64,000 nucleotides of DNA from Pleodorina starrii (taxonomy: Eukaryota; Chlorophyta; Chlorophyceae; Chlamydomonadales; Volvocaceae): positions 977,501 to 1,041,500 of the forward strand of contig BRXU01000004.1 of NCBI GenBank assembly GCA_030267565.1, read 5' to 3'. Under the pieces are notes generated by a model. That model ran no database searches, was not told the DNA's origin, and saw only the letters and a program-made list of their open reading frames with translations. The translations under genes were made by a program, and so were the position numbers. Positions 1-12,600 of this stretch are shown one piece after another; the first letter of the stretch is position 1; the number at the start of each line of letters is the position of its first letter.

Positions 1-385
1 GGGTTCACGCGGGGGGTCGCCGGGGGGTCGCATCGAGTTGAAGGGCTCGTATCCTCGCCCGTATCCTCGCCCCCACCTCCCGCCACCTATCGGGACACAT
101 GACCGAGTCGGGCTCGCCAGCCGCAACCTGGCTGGGGACGGGGGGGGTACGGGGCTCGCGGCGGACGGGGGCGTGTCCGGGGAAGGCGAGAGTCCGCAGT
201 CGGGCAGCGGCGCCCTCCTCTCCGGCCCCTCATGCCTGCATCCTCTCTCCGCCCCGCCCGCTCACGACTCGTCCATACCCGGGCAACCACGCTGCACCAG
301 CCGCCCCTGCTGCAACCACTACCAACGACGCGCCGCACCCCTAACCTCTTGACCTCCTCCCAACCTCGCGCCCACCGCCCCGCAG
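1..385. other. Upstream/intron sequence before first supported cyclase exon
   Basis: No domain is visible here. The last 60 or so bases are pyrimidine-rich and end in CCCCGCAG at 385, which looks like a 3' splice site, so most of this stretch is probably intron or 5' UTR. An ATG at 232 is in frame with the next exon without any stop, so an unspliced start at 232 cannot be excluded. An ATG at 99 opens a different frame. I cannot place the true first exon, which may lie outside the window. Confidence 0.4.
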
Positions 386-3300
386 ACGACGAAAACGGCT
401 CCCCGGCGCAAGGCCCCGGTGCAGGGCCTGGGACCACCACCCCCCTCTCGGGCGTTCCGCTGGCTCGCTCCATGCGCGTGCACCGCTGCAGCAGCCCCAC
501 GACGCGGGGGTTTCGGAGCGGCACGCCGGCTCGCACAGGCGGCCACAGCAGCGACGGAACGACGGGGACGGGGTCGGGGATGGCCACCGGGACGGTGGCG
601 GCGGCGATGGCGACGATAGCGGGGGGGATGGTGGCGCCGGCGGCGGCGGCCGGCGGCAGCCGGGGCGTCTTGAGCCAGGGCAGCCCATTTAAGGCGCATC
701 TGATCAAGATGGCCAAGATGGGCAGCCCGCGCGCGCCTCAGGCGAGCAGCAAGTCGTACAATGACGGCATGACGCCGCCGCGGCCGGCGGCGGCGGCGGC
801 GGCGGGGACGTCGACGGCGGGGGCCACGTCCGGCGGGGAGGACTCGGATGGGCGGCCAGCGACGGGGCCCGTCCGGCGCATCAGCAGCACCGAGGGCCTC
901 CTCCGCCAGCACGCCGCCCGCGCGGCGGAGATGGCGGCGGCGGCCACGACGGCGGCCGCCGCTGCCGCCGCCGGCCGCGTCGCCGTGCGCAGCGGCCACG
1001 GCGGCCGCGGGGCGCGGCCAGGGGAGCTGGATCCCGGGTCAGACGACGAGAGGGGCTCGCTGGTGCCGCTGCCCTTACCGTCCGGGGAAGCTTCGGGGCC
1101 GCTGCCGCTGCGCCTCTCCAATGCGCGGGGCAGCACGGGCAGCGCCGGCGGCGAGCTTGGCGGCGGCCCGGGCCGCCGCCGCGGCGACGACAGTGAGTAC
1201 GCCGGCACGTCTGGCGCGAGCGCGCCGATACCCATGTTGGGGGGTCTGCAGCGCTTGCTGTCTCACGGCTGGCGAGGGCTGCAGGTGGCCGTACTGCCGC
1301 CGCGAGTGCAAGTGGGGCCGGCGCCAGGATCGCAGGAGCTGTCGGCGTCGGGGACGGGCAGCCCCGGACATCCGCTCGGCGGCCGTAACAGCAACGGCGG
1401 CATGGGCGTGCCGGGCCGGCTCCTCTGGTCGCGCTTGAACGGGGGGCTCGGCGCACACGGCCATCCGGCCGGGGGCTCCGGCTCGTCTGCAGCTGCTGCT
1501 GCTGCTGCGCAGCAGCAGCAGCAGCAGCAGCAGCGGGTGCAGGGGCAGGGGCCCCCGCTTGCGGCCTTCAGCACCGGCGGCAGCTCCGACTGGCCACCGT
1601 CGCTGCCCATCGCAGCGCTGGATGATGAGGAAAGGGGTGCGGCTGCCGCCGCCGCCGGCGGCGGGGGCCACGGCGGCGGCGGCAGCAGCGCTGTCCGTCT
1701 CAGCCGCATCAGCTCGCTGCCCAGCGCCCCCGCCGCCACCGTCGTCGTCAGCGCCCGCGCCGTGGCGCTGCAGCGTCGGGCGGTCGGCTCCGAAGCGTCG
1801 TCCAGGGAGGGCTCCCTGCGCCGCCAGCAGGCGCCCAGCCCCAGCCCCGGACACCCCCGCGCAGGGCACAGCGCCAGCCTGCTGTTGCTCCGGAACCTCT
1901 CCCGTGACGGCAGCCGAGAGGGCATGACTCCGCCCGCCCGCGCGGACTCCAACGGCGCGTCCGCGCAACCCAACTCACACACCCAACAGCAGCAGCAGCG
2001 TCAACAGCAGCAGCACCAACATCAGCAGCAGCAGCAGGCTGGCTTAGTTCCGGTTGGATCAGTGGAAACCGACGTCAGCGGCGGCGGTGGTGTAGGCGGC
2101 AGCGGCGCCGCCTCAGGTGGCTGGCGCGGGAGCCGGTCCGGCACGCCGGCGGTGACGTCGCCGTCGCCCGCGCCGCTGGCCCCATCACTGTCGCGCCACC
2201 ACTCGGGTTCCTTGGAGGCTTCGAAGTCCTCCGAAGGCCCCAGCCGGCGGGCGCTGGTTTCGGGGCCGGGCCCGGGGCACATGGGCATGCCCGGGCCGCC
2301 ACGCATGTCGCTAGCGAGCGAGGCGGGGCTGCACCCGCTGCTGCTCAACCCCATGCAGCCGGGGGGCCCCATGGCGGCGCCGCCGGCGCCGCGCATGCCG
2401 GGCTTGATGCTGCGGCACCCGCAGCAGCTGCAGCTAATGGCGCTGCGGCAGTCGTCGCCCAGTCCGCTGGGGATGAGCATGGGCGCCGGCGGGGACGCCG
2501 GCGGGACGGGACCGCCGTCGGCGGCGGTGCCGGACCCGATTTCGCGGACGGGTAAGCAGTTATTGCGGTGGGGGAGAGAGGGAAGGGACGGGGAGGGGAG
2601 GGGATGGAGGAGGGATGGCGAGGCAGCGGGGGAGGTCGCGGACGGTTGGGCGGACGACTCCCGGTTGGCCGCACCGGGGGCACCGGGGCATCTGAGTCTC
2701 CGGAATTCCGGGCGCGTGTGCGACGCACTGGAAAGCCCCGCCCGCTCACCGCGCCATCCCCACCTCTCACGCTGCCCCCACGTCTCGTGTCTGCACTGCC
2801 TTCTACCCCACCACCACCACCACCGCCACCACCCCCCGACCCCGCCAGGTGACTCCACCAGCAGCGCCGGCAACACCGTGCGAGGCATCACGCTGGGCTC
2901 CACCTACCGCCCCATGCCCGACTCGCAGCAGCGCGGCGGCAGCCTCGACGGCGCCGCCGTCGGCGGCGGCGGCGGCAGCGGCCCCGTCGGCCTCCTGCAG
3001 GTCAGCGGGCCCCGAAACGACAGTGGCTCGCTGCTCCTCAAGTCCCCCAGCATGGGCCACCAGTTCCTGGGCTCCACCCTGCAGGGCTCCTACCACCACA
3101 ACACGCAGGGCAACTTTTACTACACCGACGGCGGACTGCCGCTGGACTTCGACGGCGGCGGCGGCGGCGGCGGCGGCGCGCCGCGCCACTCGCCGCCGCC
3201 GCTGCCGCCGGGCCGGCGGCCGCGGCTGCGGACGCTGCTGCAGCAGCTGCTGACGCTGTGGCGGCTGCTGGCGGCGACCTGTCGCCACCTGCTGCGGCGC

Positions 3301-5517
3301 TGCCTCGTCTGCGTTCGGCTGCTGACCGCCTCGGACGACGACTCGGGGGACGTGGAGGTGTGGGCACACACCGACGGCGGCGTCGCGCTCGGCGTCGGCG
3401 CGGGGGCGCACCACCGAGCCGCAGCGGGCGGCTCCAAGCCCCAGGAGACTAAGGGCGTGCTCGTCGACATGGGATACTACCATTTCACGACGATGGATCC
3501 CGCCGCCGGCGGCGGCGGCGCCGCCGCCGCCGCCGCCGGCAACTTCGTGCATCTGATGCAGATCGCTCCTGCCAGCGTGGCGGCGCGCGTGCTGATGTTC
3601 CCCTGGCCGCTGGCGCTGCCGGAGGGGTGGGACAAGATCTCTCCCGGCTTCTTCGACGCGCCCGGGTCCGGCCGGCTGCTGTTCCCGGACATGCGCGAGC
3701 TGCTGGTCCAGGGAGGGGACCTGCAGGCGCTGAGGCCCACCGTCACGGTGGCATTCTCCTCCATTGAGGGCTTCAAGGTGGGCGCGGACGGGGGTGTCAC
3801 TCTCTCGCTCTCTCTCGCTCTCTCTCGCGCTCTCTCGCTCTCTCGCTCACGTTCACTTCACGTTCACGTTCAAAAACGTTGTGGTATTGTGTACTAAATG
3901 CCGTGTACTGTGTACGACTTCTGTACGCCGTATACCGGTCGGTTCTTGGGTGTTGGTTTTGCCCCTTCCCCTGGCTGCAGGAGCTGTCGGCGGTGAGTGT
4001 GGACGCGGGTCGGGACGTGCTGCAGCTGCACAACGCGGCGGTTCGGGAGACGCTGTCCACCTGCTCCGGGTACGAGTGCAAGGAGTTCAACGGGAGCTTC
4101 ATGACCACATTCGCGTCGCCCACCAGTGAGTTACCTTACCCCACCGGTATTGCCGCAGCTCATTTGCGACCTCTTGATGCCGCATGAGTGATGCAGCAGC
4201 TCACTGATGAACCAGGTGGCGCCTGGCGCGGCGGCGCGGCGCGGCGCGGAGGGAAGGGAAGGGAAGGGGGGAGCTGCGTCGGGGCGGTGGCCGCAGCGGT
4301 GGCGGTGGTGTTCCATGTCAGCAGCATTGCCTCCTGCCCTGCCCTCCCCTTTTCCCCCCTTCCCACCCCAGGCGCCGTGGAATGGGCCCTGACCCTGCAG
4401 ATGGCCCTGATGGCCATGCCCTGGCCCGAGGACCTGCTCGCCTGCGAGGCGGCGGCGGTGGTGCTTAACCCGGAGAACGACACGGTCGGATACGACGGCG
4501 GATGGAGGGATGGAAGGGCGGGCGAGCGGGAGGGAGGGAGGGGAACGGAAGGGCGGATACCTGCGTGTTCAAACCCAGCGGGCCATTCGGGCTTCGTGTG
4601 GACCCTCAACTCCCTCATGGCGCGTCGTTGTTTTTCCGTCCCTCTGTACGGTGTGTCTCTGCGTGACCGCACGTGCGCACGCCCTTACAGCCAACGCAGT
4701 CCGTCCCGCGCCCTGCCCTGCCCTGCCCTGACCTGACCTGCCCTGACCTGCCCGCGCTCGGTACCCCTCGTGGCTCGGCTCGCCTGCAGGTGTTGTTCCG
4801 GGGGCTGCGGTGCCGCGTGGGCATCTATGCGGGAGCCATAGACCGGGTGACGCCGCACGCCAAGACGGGGCGCGCAGACTACTTTGGACAGGTGGGGGGA
4901 GACGGACGCTCTCCTAGGCTGAGTCTATTTCTGTATTGGTGCTTTCCGGGGTCCCTGAGGGTCCCTGAGGGTCCCTGAGGATCCCTGAGGGTCCCTGCTC
5001 CTGTTTGTGTCGCGCGCTCGCATCTCTTGTGTTCGTGGTATGTTGGTAGTGGCGTCATCACGATCAGTCCACGCGCCCAGACCCAACATGTGGGTGCAGC
5101 ACGGGCCGGCAGTGTCGCCGAGCTCGAGCCCCAGAATGACACTGAGAGAGCCAAAGGCACTGAGCACGAGCCAAAGGCACTGAGAAGGCGGTTCGGTGAC
5201 CCCCAGACGAGAAGCGCGCCTGCTGCGAGGAGCTGTTCGAGTGCCGTTGGCGGTCCCTCTTGAGTCGTGACTGCCGCCTCAACAGCGCAGCGGCCGGCGC
5301 AGCCGCCCTTGTTTGCTGCTCCCGTCGCCGCTGGGGTGCTGCTCCCGCCGCCGCTAAATGCTCCCCCGCCTGCTGCATGCTGCTGCTGCTGCTGCTGCTG
5401 TCGACCGCCCGCCCGTGCAGCCTGTCAACCGCGCCGCCCGACTGATGACGGCGGCGCTGGGGGGCCAGGTGGTGCTGGATCAGAACCTGCTGGACGATGT
5501 GAGTGACTGCATCGGCC

Positions 5518-5555
<38 letters not shown>

Positions 5556-8500
5556 GTTTGTGTATGGGGAGGAGGCGTGTTGGGGAGAGCAGCCGGACGA
5601 GCTGGCGGCGTGGTGGCGCAGGACGGGGCCGGGGTGGACTAGGGACCCTTGACGAGCTTACCGTCCGCCGCCGACACCGCCCGACTCCTTTACCCCACTC
5701 ACGCACAGAAAGAGAGGTTCTGGGGGCATTCCTTGCTTCCGAGGATGGGGGTCAACCTCCGGTGCTCCTCCGGTATCCGATGCTGCTGTTTGGCGCGTTC
5801 CTGCAGCAGCAGCTGCTGCTGCTGCCGCTGCCGCACTAAGGGATTCCGCTACCGGGCCGCCCCCGCGCAGGTTCTTGATGAGTGGCGGCGTCGTCAGGAG
5901 GTCCGGCGGCTGGCCACCATACCCTCCGTGGAGGAGGGCTCCCTGGCGGACGAGGGCAGCCTGAGGGCGCCCAGCGAGATGCGCCTGGCTCGCTCCTTCG
6001 TGTCGGCCAAGTCGACGTAAGCAGCAGCAGCAGCAGCAGGCGCTTAGGGTTTTAGCTCCTTAGGGTTAGCTCCTTGGGGTTTAGGGTTTTAGGGTTTTAG
6101 CTCCGTCGTGTCGACCAAGTCCACGTAAGCAGCAGGCGCTGGTGCAGGCGCAGGCGCTGGCAAAAACCTCCGGCAGGCTAGGTTGTCCCTCGTTCAGAAC
6201 CCCCATCTGTATAGCTTGCTCTGTTATTTAATTGGGGCCTTTCCTTCTGCGTTTCTTAGCCGCCCTGCTCTTCCCCCTCTCTGCGGCCCGAGCGCGGCCC
6301 TGCTGAAGTGTGGCGTGCCTGGCTTCCGGGTTGGCCGTGCCTTCCTCACGCCCTGAAGACCCCTTTACACGCACGCGCCCGCCGCCGCCCCGGCCACACA
6401 CCCCGCCCTTGCTCCCCGCCCCCCCTTCACCCCCCGCCAGCCATCGGCTGCTGCGGCACCAGACCTCCGCGGCCGCCAGCTCCAACCCCTCCATCACAGC
6501 CCTCCCAGAGCTGTCCCTGCAGCACCTCTCCGCGCGCTTGGTCGGCGGCGCCGCCACCCCCTCCGGCGGCACCGCCGGCGGCGGCAGCGACCTGTGCACC
6601 ACCATCACCACCACCACCACGACCGCCAGCATGACTACCACCGGCGGCGGCGGCGGCGGCGCGGGCCTTACCGCGGCCGCCGGCGGCGGCGGCGGCGGCG
6701 GCACCTCCGTCGCGGCCGCGCCCACGCCCTGCGCCGCTGACGCCGACGCCGACGCCATGGCTCCCAGCCCCTTCAGCAGCCCCAGCAGCCAGGTGCTGGA
6801 TAAGGTACGTTCCAGCTGCGTGTTCAAGGACGGCGGCGGTGGCGGCGGCGGCACTGATACCTCCGTCAGCCCCAGGGCGTCCACGCAGCGGCCCATGCCC
6901 CGCGCCAGCAGCTCCATCATAGGCATGGCGTCATCGCCAGCGGCGACCGTCGCTAGCGGCGGCGCCGCCGCCGCCTTGGCTGCGTCGGACCTCGCCTCCG
7001 GCGGCGGCGGCGGCAGCGGCGGCAACGGCCTGGGCCAGACGGTGTCGACGTCCAACACCGGCAGCCTGGCGCGTTCCCTGGAGCGGATGCTGCTGCTGGA
7101 TCAGCGGGTGCAGCGGAGCGCCCGCAGCGAGCCGCGCATCCAGCGAGTCACCAGATTCGGCCTGGGCGGCCTGACGGCCGTGCTGCGCGGCGGCGGCGGA
7201 GGAGGAGGCGGCAGCGTCCGGGCAGGGGGTGTCGGCGGCAGCCGCCGCGGCGGCGGCGTCGGAGGCGGCGGGTTCGCCGGGGCCGGCGCCACCGGCCCGC
7301 AACCGCCCATGCCCACGACCTCCTCCCCGTCGCTCATCATCACTTCCTCCGCCATGGTGCCCTGGCTGCCTGACGCGGCGCCCGCGCACCGCATGCGCAG
7401 CGGCTCCTTCCTGCACCGCTCCATTACCGCCGGGCCCGGTATTGGCGGCGGCGGCGGGAACGGCGGCCTGTGGCGGCCTGTAGGCAGCCCTCGCAGCCCG
7501 CTGGCGGCCATCTTCGGTCTGGGCTCGCAGCTGCAGCTGCAGCACCCCTCCCGCAGCTCCCCCTCGGGCAGCGTCGCCACCAATGCGTTGGGCGTCGGCA
7601 GCGTCAGCGGAGGCTACCCGACCGCCCGCGGCGGCGGCGGCGGCTCCGCCGCCGGCACCGTGCCCGGTCTGGCGGGGATGCAGCTGCCGCCGTGGGTAGG
7701 CGCCGCGATGCACACGCAGACCAGCCAAGGCGGCAGCCAGCAGGGCTCCCTGGCAGGTGCCGTCGGCTCCGCCGGCGGCGCGGACCTCTCGACGCTGGGC
7801 CTGTCGGCGGCGGCGGGGCTGGAGCTGCAGCCAGCGGAGTGGGACCCGACGGCGCGCGGCGCCGCCGCGACGCGCGCGCGGCGGCGGCGGCGGGCATCCG
7901 TCGGGGAGATCGTGGTGAGCATGCTGCAACTGGCGACCCGCGGGTCCACCGGCGCGTCCACATCGCGCGGCGCGCTGCTGGGGGGCTCCCGCCACGACGG
8001 CAGCCAGTTGCCGGATGCTACCGCGGCGCAGCAAGCCCGTGGCGGCGGCAGCTCCGTCGCCGCCAGCGCCACCCTCAGCGGCAGCCAGACGCCGGGGTGG
8101 CTCACCCCGGGCCGCTCCCCGTCCAGCCGCATCAGCCCCGCCGCCGCCGTTTTGCGGGCGCGGCTGCTGCCGGGCTCGCCCTACAGCACCCTCACCAGCG
8201 TGGGCGGGGGCGGGGGTGTCGGCGGCGGCGCGGTGCCGCACGGGGCGAGCTTCGCCGCCGCCGCGGGCCTGCATTTGGAGATGCCCGAGTCGCCCTCCGC
8301 CAGCACAGCCCTGGCGAGCCCTCGCTCAGTGGCGAGCAGTAAGGCCCTCCTCGTGAGGCGCATGGGCTCAAGCCCGCTGGGACAGGCGGCGACGCACGCG
8401 GCGGCGGCGCCGCAGGACGCGGCGGGGGCGTCCACCAAGCGAGCCTCCGAGGCGGCGGCGGCGGCGGCGGCGGCGGCGCTGCGGCGGCGCAGCCACAGCG

Positions 8501-9599
8501 GCGCCGGCGCCGGCAGCGCCGGCGGCGCCGGCGGCGCGCTCAGCTGGAATCTCGCCGTCGCAGCACCGCCGCAACTCGGTGTGAGCTGGCAGCACCACCA
8601 GCAGCAGCATGAGCAGCGCCACCACTCCTTCCAGCACCGCTTGGGGTCCAGCGGCCGAGCCGCGGATTCGCGTCATCACTCGCGGCACGGGGCCGTGCCG
8701 TCCACCTCCACCGGCCCCGCGCCCGCAATCGCAGTCCAGTTTCACCACAACGACCACACCCACACCCACAACCACAACCTCCCCTGCCAGCACGGGCAGC
8801 ACGCGCAGCACCAGGCCCACTCGAGCCACGGCTCCTCCGCGTTGCAGCTGCACAACTCGGCGCCGCAGGTGCAGGGCCTCACGCCGCGCGGCAGAGAGAG
8901 CCTGGACTACCGCGGCCCTGCTATGGGGCCGTCGCCCGGGAGCCCGTGGAACACGGCGCCGCCCCAGTACTCGTCATTGCACCACCACCACCATCACCAC
9001 CACCACCACCATCAGCAGCAGCAGCGGCAGCAGGGTCCAGCTGCGCGGCACAGCCTGGACGACGTCCCTCGCGTCCTCAGCCCCGCGGCGCAGCTGCTCT
9101 CGCAGTCACGCTGGTCGGCCAACCCGCCGCAGGTGCACCGACAGCAGCACCCCAGCGGCGGCGGTGGCGGCGGCGGTGGCGGCGGCGGCAGCGGCGGCGG
9201 CAGCGGCGGCGGCGGCCTGCTGTCTTCCGTGGCGGAGGCGCCGACGCCGTCGTCGGGTTCCATGTTAGATCTGGATCCGGACACGCCGCGCCACGTGCAC
9301 GTGCCGCGCCAGGTACCCGAGCAGGTGCAGGCGGCAGGCAGCGGTGGCGGCGGCAGCGGCGGCGGCGGCGGGGGAGGTGCGCTGTCGCCGACGTACACCC
9401 ATGGCGACGACGTGTCGCCGCGGGGCCGGGCGCTCGCGTCCGCGTGGACGAGCGGCGGGGACTCGCCCGCCGACATAGCTGCGCAGCTGGGGACGGGGAC
9501 GGGGCCGGGCGGTGGGGCTGGTGGGACGGGTGCCGGTATCAGCACGCAGCTCTTGTCCGGCCGGGGCAGCGCCGGGGCAGCAGCGGCGCGGGGCAGCGA

Positions 9600-9633
<34 letters not shown>

Positions 9634-12600
9634 AGCGCCGCGTCCGTGCTTCTGCTGCATTTCAGGGAGGCGGGCACTTTGGTGCGGTCGGGCGGGGGGG
9701 CCAGCGGCGACGGAGGCGGTGGCGGTGAGGGAGGCGGCGACGGAACCGGAGGCGATGCCGCTGCGGGCCCGGCTGCGGAAGCTCGGTCAGCGCTGCTCAC
9801 GAACACGAATACGAATACCAGCGTAATCGGAGCAGGAGCAGCGGCGGGCGGCGCTCCACGGTCGCACACGGACGCTGCCGCCAACGTTGACGGAGGCGGC
9901 GGCGGCGGCGGCGCGGAGGGCGAAGGGTCGGGGATCGACCCGGTCGACGCTGACGGGACCGGCTCGGTCGTCACCACAGCCAACGGCGGTGGCGGCGGTG
10001 GCGGCGCGCGCGAGGGCAGCGCGTCAGCGGCGGCCGCCGCAGCCGCCGGCACCAGCGCCTTCGCCAGGGGGTCCCTGACGTCGCGCACCTCGCCGCCCTC
10101 CTCCCCCACCAGCGTCACCAACGGCCTGGCGCTGGTGCCTCTGATGGCGCGCCAACAGCCCTCCCTGCCCTCCCTGCCCTCCTCGGAGCGCTCCTTGCCG
10201 CCGACGGGCTCGCCGCTGCACCCGCTGCTGCCGTCGCCGTCGCTGTCGACGGCCAGCTCGTCCTTCGCGCGACGTACTTACGACAGGGCGAGCTCCGCCG
10301 CGGCGTCGGGTGTGCTGGCCGAATCAGAGGCCACAGTGATGCCCAGCTTCGCCGCCAACCTGCAGCAACAGCAGCGGTCGGCCGCCGCCGCCGCCGACGG
10401 CCCCAGTCCTGGCGGCGGCGGCGGCAGCGGCGGCGAGGGGCCGAGTGAGAACGGCGGCGGCTGGCTGCGTCTCGCCGCTGACCCGCTCGGTCCGCAGCCG
10501 CCAACGCTGGCGCCCAGCCACGGCGGCCCCTCCAGCGGCGGCGGCGGCGGCGGCGCGGCGTGGCTGGGCCACGGCTTTAACACGCTTCATTGCAACCCCG
10601 TGTTCCGATCTCTGACGGGCGAGGTGACCATTGCGGAGGACGACGAGGAGGGGCTGGGGGACGACGGCTCGTCCAGCGCGGGCGCCAAGGCGGCGGGGGC
10701 GCCGGCGCCGGAGGCGGCTGAGGCTGAGGCTGAGGCGCAGTCCGTGGACCTGGTCGCCACGCACCCCAGCCTTCGAGCCTCCGCGCCCCGGAGGCCGCTG
10801 CAGGCGGCAGCGCCGCAGCTGGAGCAGCAGCAACCGCCGCCGTCGAGACAGAGGCTGCAGCAGCCCGGGGCTGCAGCGACCGGTCCGGCGCGCGGCGTCG
10901 GCGCCGGGCCCGGCGTCGACATCGGCGCCGGCATGCTGCTGGGAATGCCGCCGTTCCTGGCGCTGCAGCCGCCGCCGTACCACCTGCCGAATGGCAGCAG
11001 CGCGGCGGCAGCCGGCGGCGGCGGCCGGGGCTTCTCGGACGGGCCGCAACACTGGAATGACGCCGCCACCGCCGCCGCTGGCGGCGCCGCCGGCTCCTCC
11101 GCCGTCATGCAGCAGCTTACGGGCCCTGCCGCCGCGGCTGGCACGGGCAGTCGCGGCCGCCGGAACTACAGCCGCAACAGCAGCGGCAGCACGGCGGCAG
11201 TCGGCGGTGAGAGTCCGGCAAGCGATGTGTACGGCATCGGCCGCAGCCCCACGTACGACGACTGGGCACAGCTCGCGAGCAGCCAGCTGAACGCCGGGAC
11301 GCCGCCGCGTCAGCTGCCGCCGACGTCGATGGCGGCGGCGGCGGCCCACGGGTCAAAGCCGGGATCCGGTTCATTGTACGGCGGCGGCGGCGGCGCCGGC
11401 GGTGCCGGGCGGCTGCACCCCTCGTCGGCGGATGCCGGGGCGCTGGCGGCCGCAGCCACCACCGGCTCCGCGCCCGCGGCGACGGCGACGGCGACGGCGT
11501 TGCCCTCGCATGACGGTTTGCTCGGCGGCGGGAGCAGCGGCGGTGCTGCTGCCTTGCACGTCGGCAGGCGCAGCGGCGGCATTGGCTTGACAGGGGCGGC
11601 GGCGCCGCCGCCGCCGCTGGCCGCGGCGGCGGCCTTCACTTCTGCGGCCAACCGCCGGCGGGCGTCCTCGGGCACCATCGGCGTGTCGCTGCGCGCCGCC
11701 GCCGAAGCCGCCATCACCCAAATGCACTGCAGAGACAGCAACGCGCAATACTCCTCCGCAACAACCGCGGGGCCGGCCGTGTCGCCCGCACGCGCGCTAC
11801 GCAAGTGCACCAGCTCCCGGGGCCGCCGTAACCCTCCGGGGGAGTCGCGCGCATCCGTCTCCGGATCCCCATGGGACGTCGCCAGTGCCGCCGCCACCGC
11901 CGCCGGCGCATACGCCACTGGCGGCGGCGGCGGCGGCGGCGCGCTGGCACCGCGGTACCTGCGTGGTGCCGGTACGTCCCAGCGGCCCCAACGCGCGGCC
12001 TCCGACGCGCCCGGGTCTGCGTTGTCTCCGGCGGTGGGGCAGCTGGCGGCGCTGGTGTCGCCGCAGGGCGGTCTGGAGCTGCGCGCCTCGCCGTCCTTTG
12101 ACCGGCTCGGCGGCGGCGGCGGCGGGGCCTCAGCGGCGGCGGCGGCGGCGCCTGGCCCGCGAACGGTGGTGGTCAACGCGCTGATGCGGTCCGACGGCGG
12201 AATCAGCGTCGCCGGCGGCCGCAACGGCGGCGTGCTGCGGCGCAGCGCCCCCGGCCACAACCTGCCCGTCGGCGGCGGCGGCGGCGGTGCCGGGTCCGGG
12301 GCCGCCGCTGGCGCCATGGCCCCCCACCGCTCCCACCAGCCCGCCTTCCTTGACCCCGCCGGCACGACGCTGCCGCCCATGCTCACCTACGCCACCATGC
12401 CGGCGGCGCCCGTCGCCGGCAGCGACGCCAACGGGGGCGGGTACGCCGTTGGCGCCTCGCGCCGCTCCTCCGCCGGCGGCCATGTGCTGTACGGCACCAG
12501 CGGCGCCGGAGGCAGCCCCAGCCACGCCTCTCACCCGCAGCCTCACCCTCACCCGCACCCGCACCCGCATCTCCCCCAACAGCAGCAGCAGCAGTCACTC

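Larger units (their letters stand above)
3690..5498 (+). other. Cyclase catalytic domain, N-terminal part (exons 2-6)
   Basis: This stretch encodes the first strand VTVAFSSIEGFK, the dimer-arm region ending GYECKEFNGSFM, the helix SAVEWALTLQ, the strand LFRGLRCRVGIYAG and the loop-helix RADYFGQPVNRAARL followed by GGQVVLDQNLLDD. Reading across five splice junctions gives one continuous cyclase domain with no frame break, which supports the introns 3778-3980, 4126-4371, 4485-4789 and 4892-5420. Confidence 0.8.

Noticed and set aside
2552..2848. Treating 2552-2848 as coding because it stays open
   Set aside because: It is bounded by GTAAGC and a pyrimidine tract with CCAG, is a multiple of three, and its translation breaks the style of the protein; better read as an intron.
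6931..8274. A 447-codon minus-strand open frame inside the cyclase exon
   Set aside because: It is antisense to GC-rich trinucleotide repeats, is Arg/Ala/Gly low complexity with no domain, and vanishes against the phase-consistent plus-strand gene.
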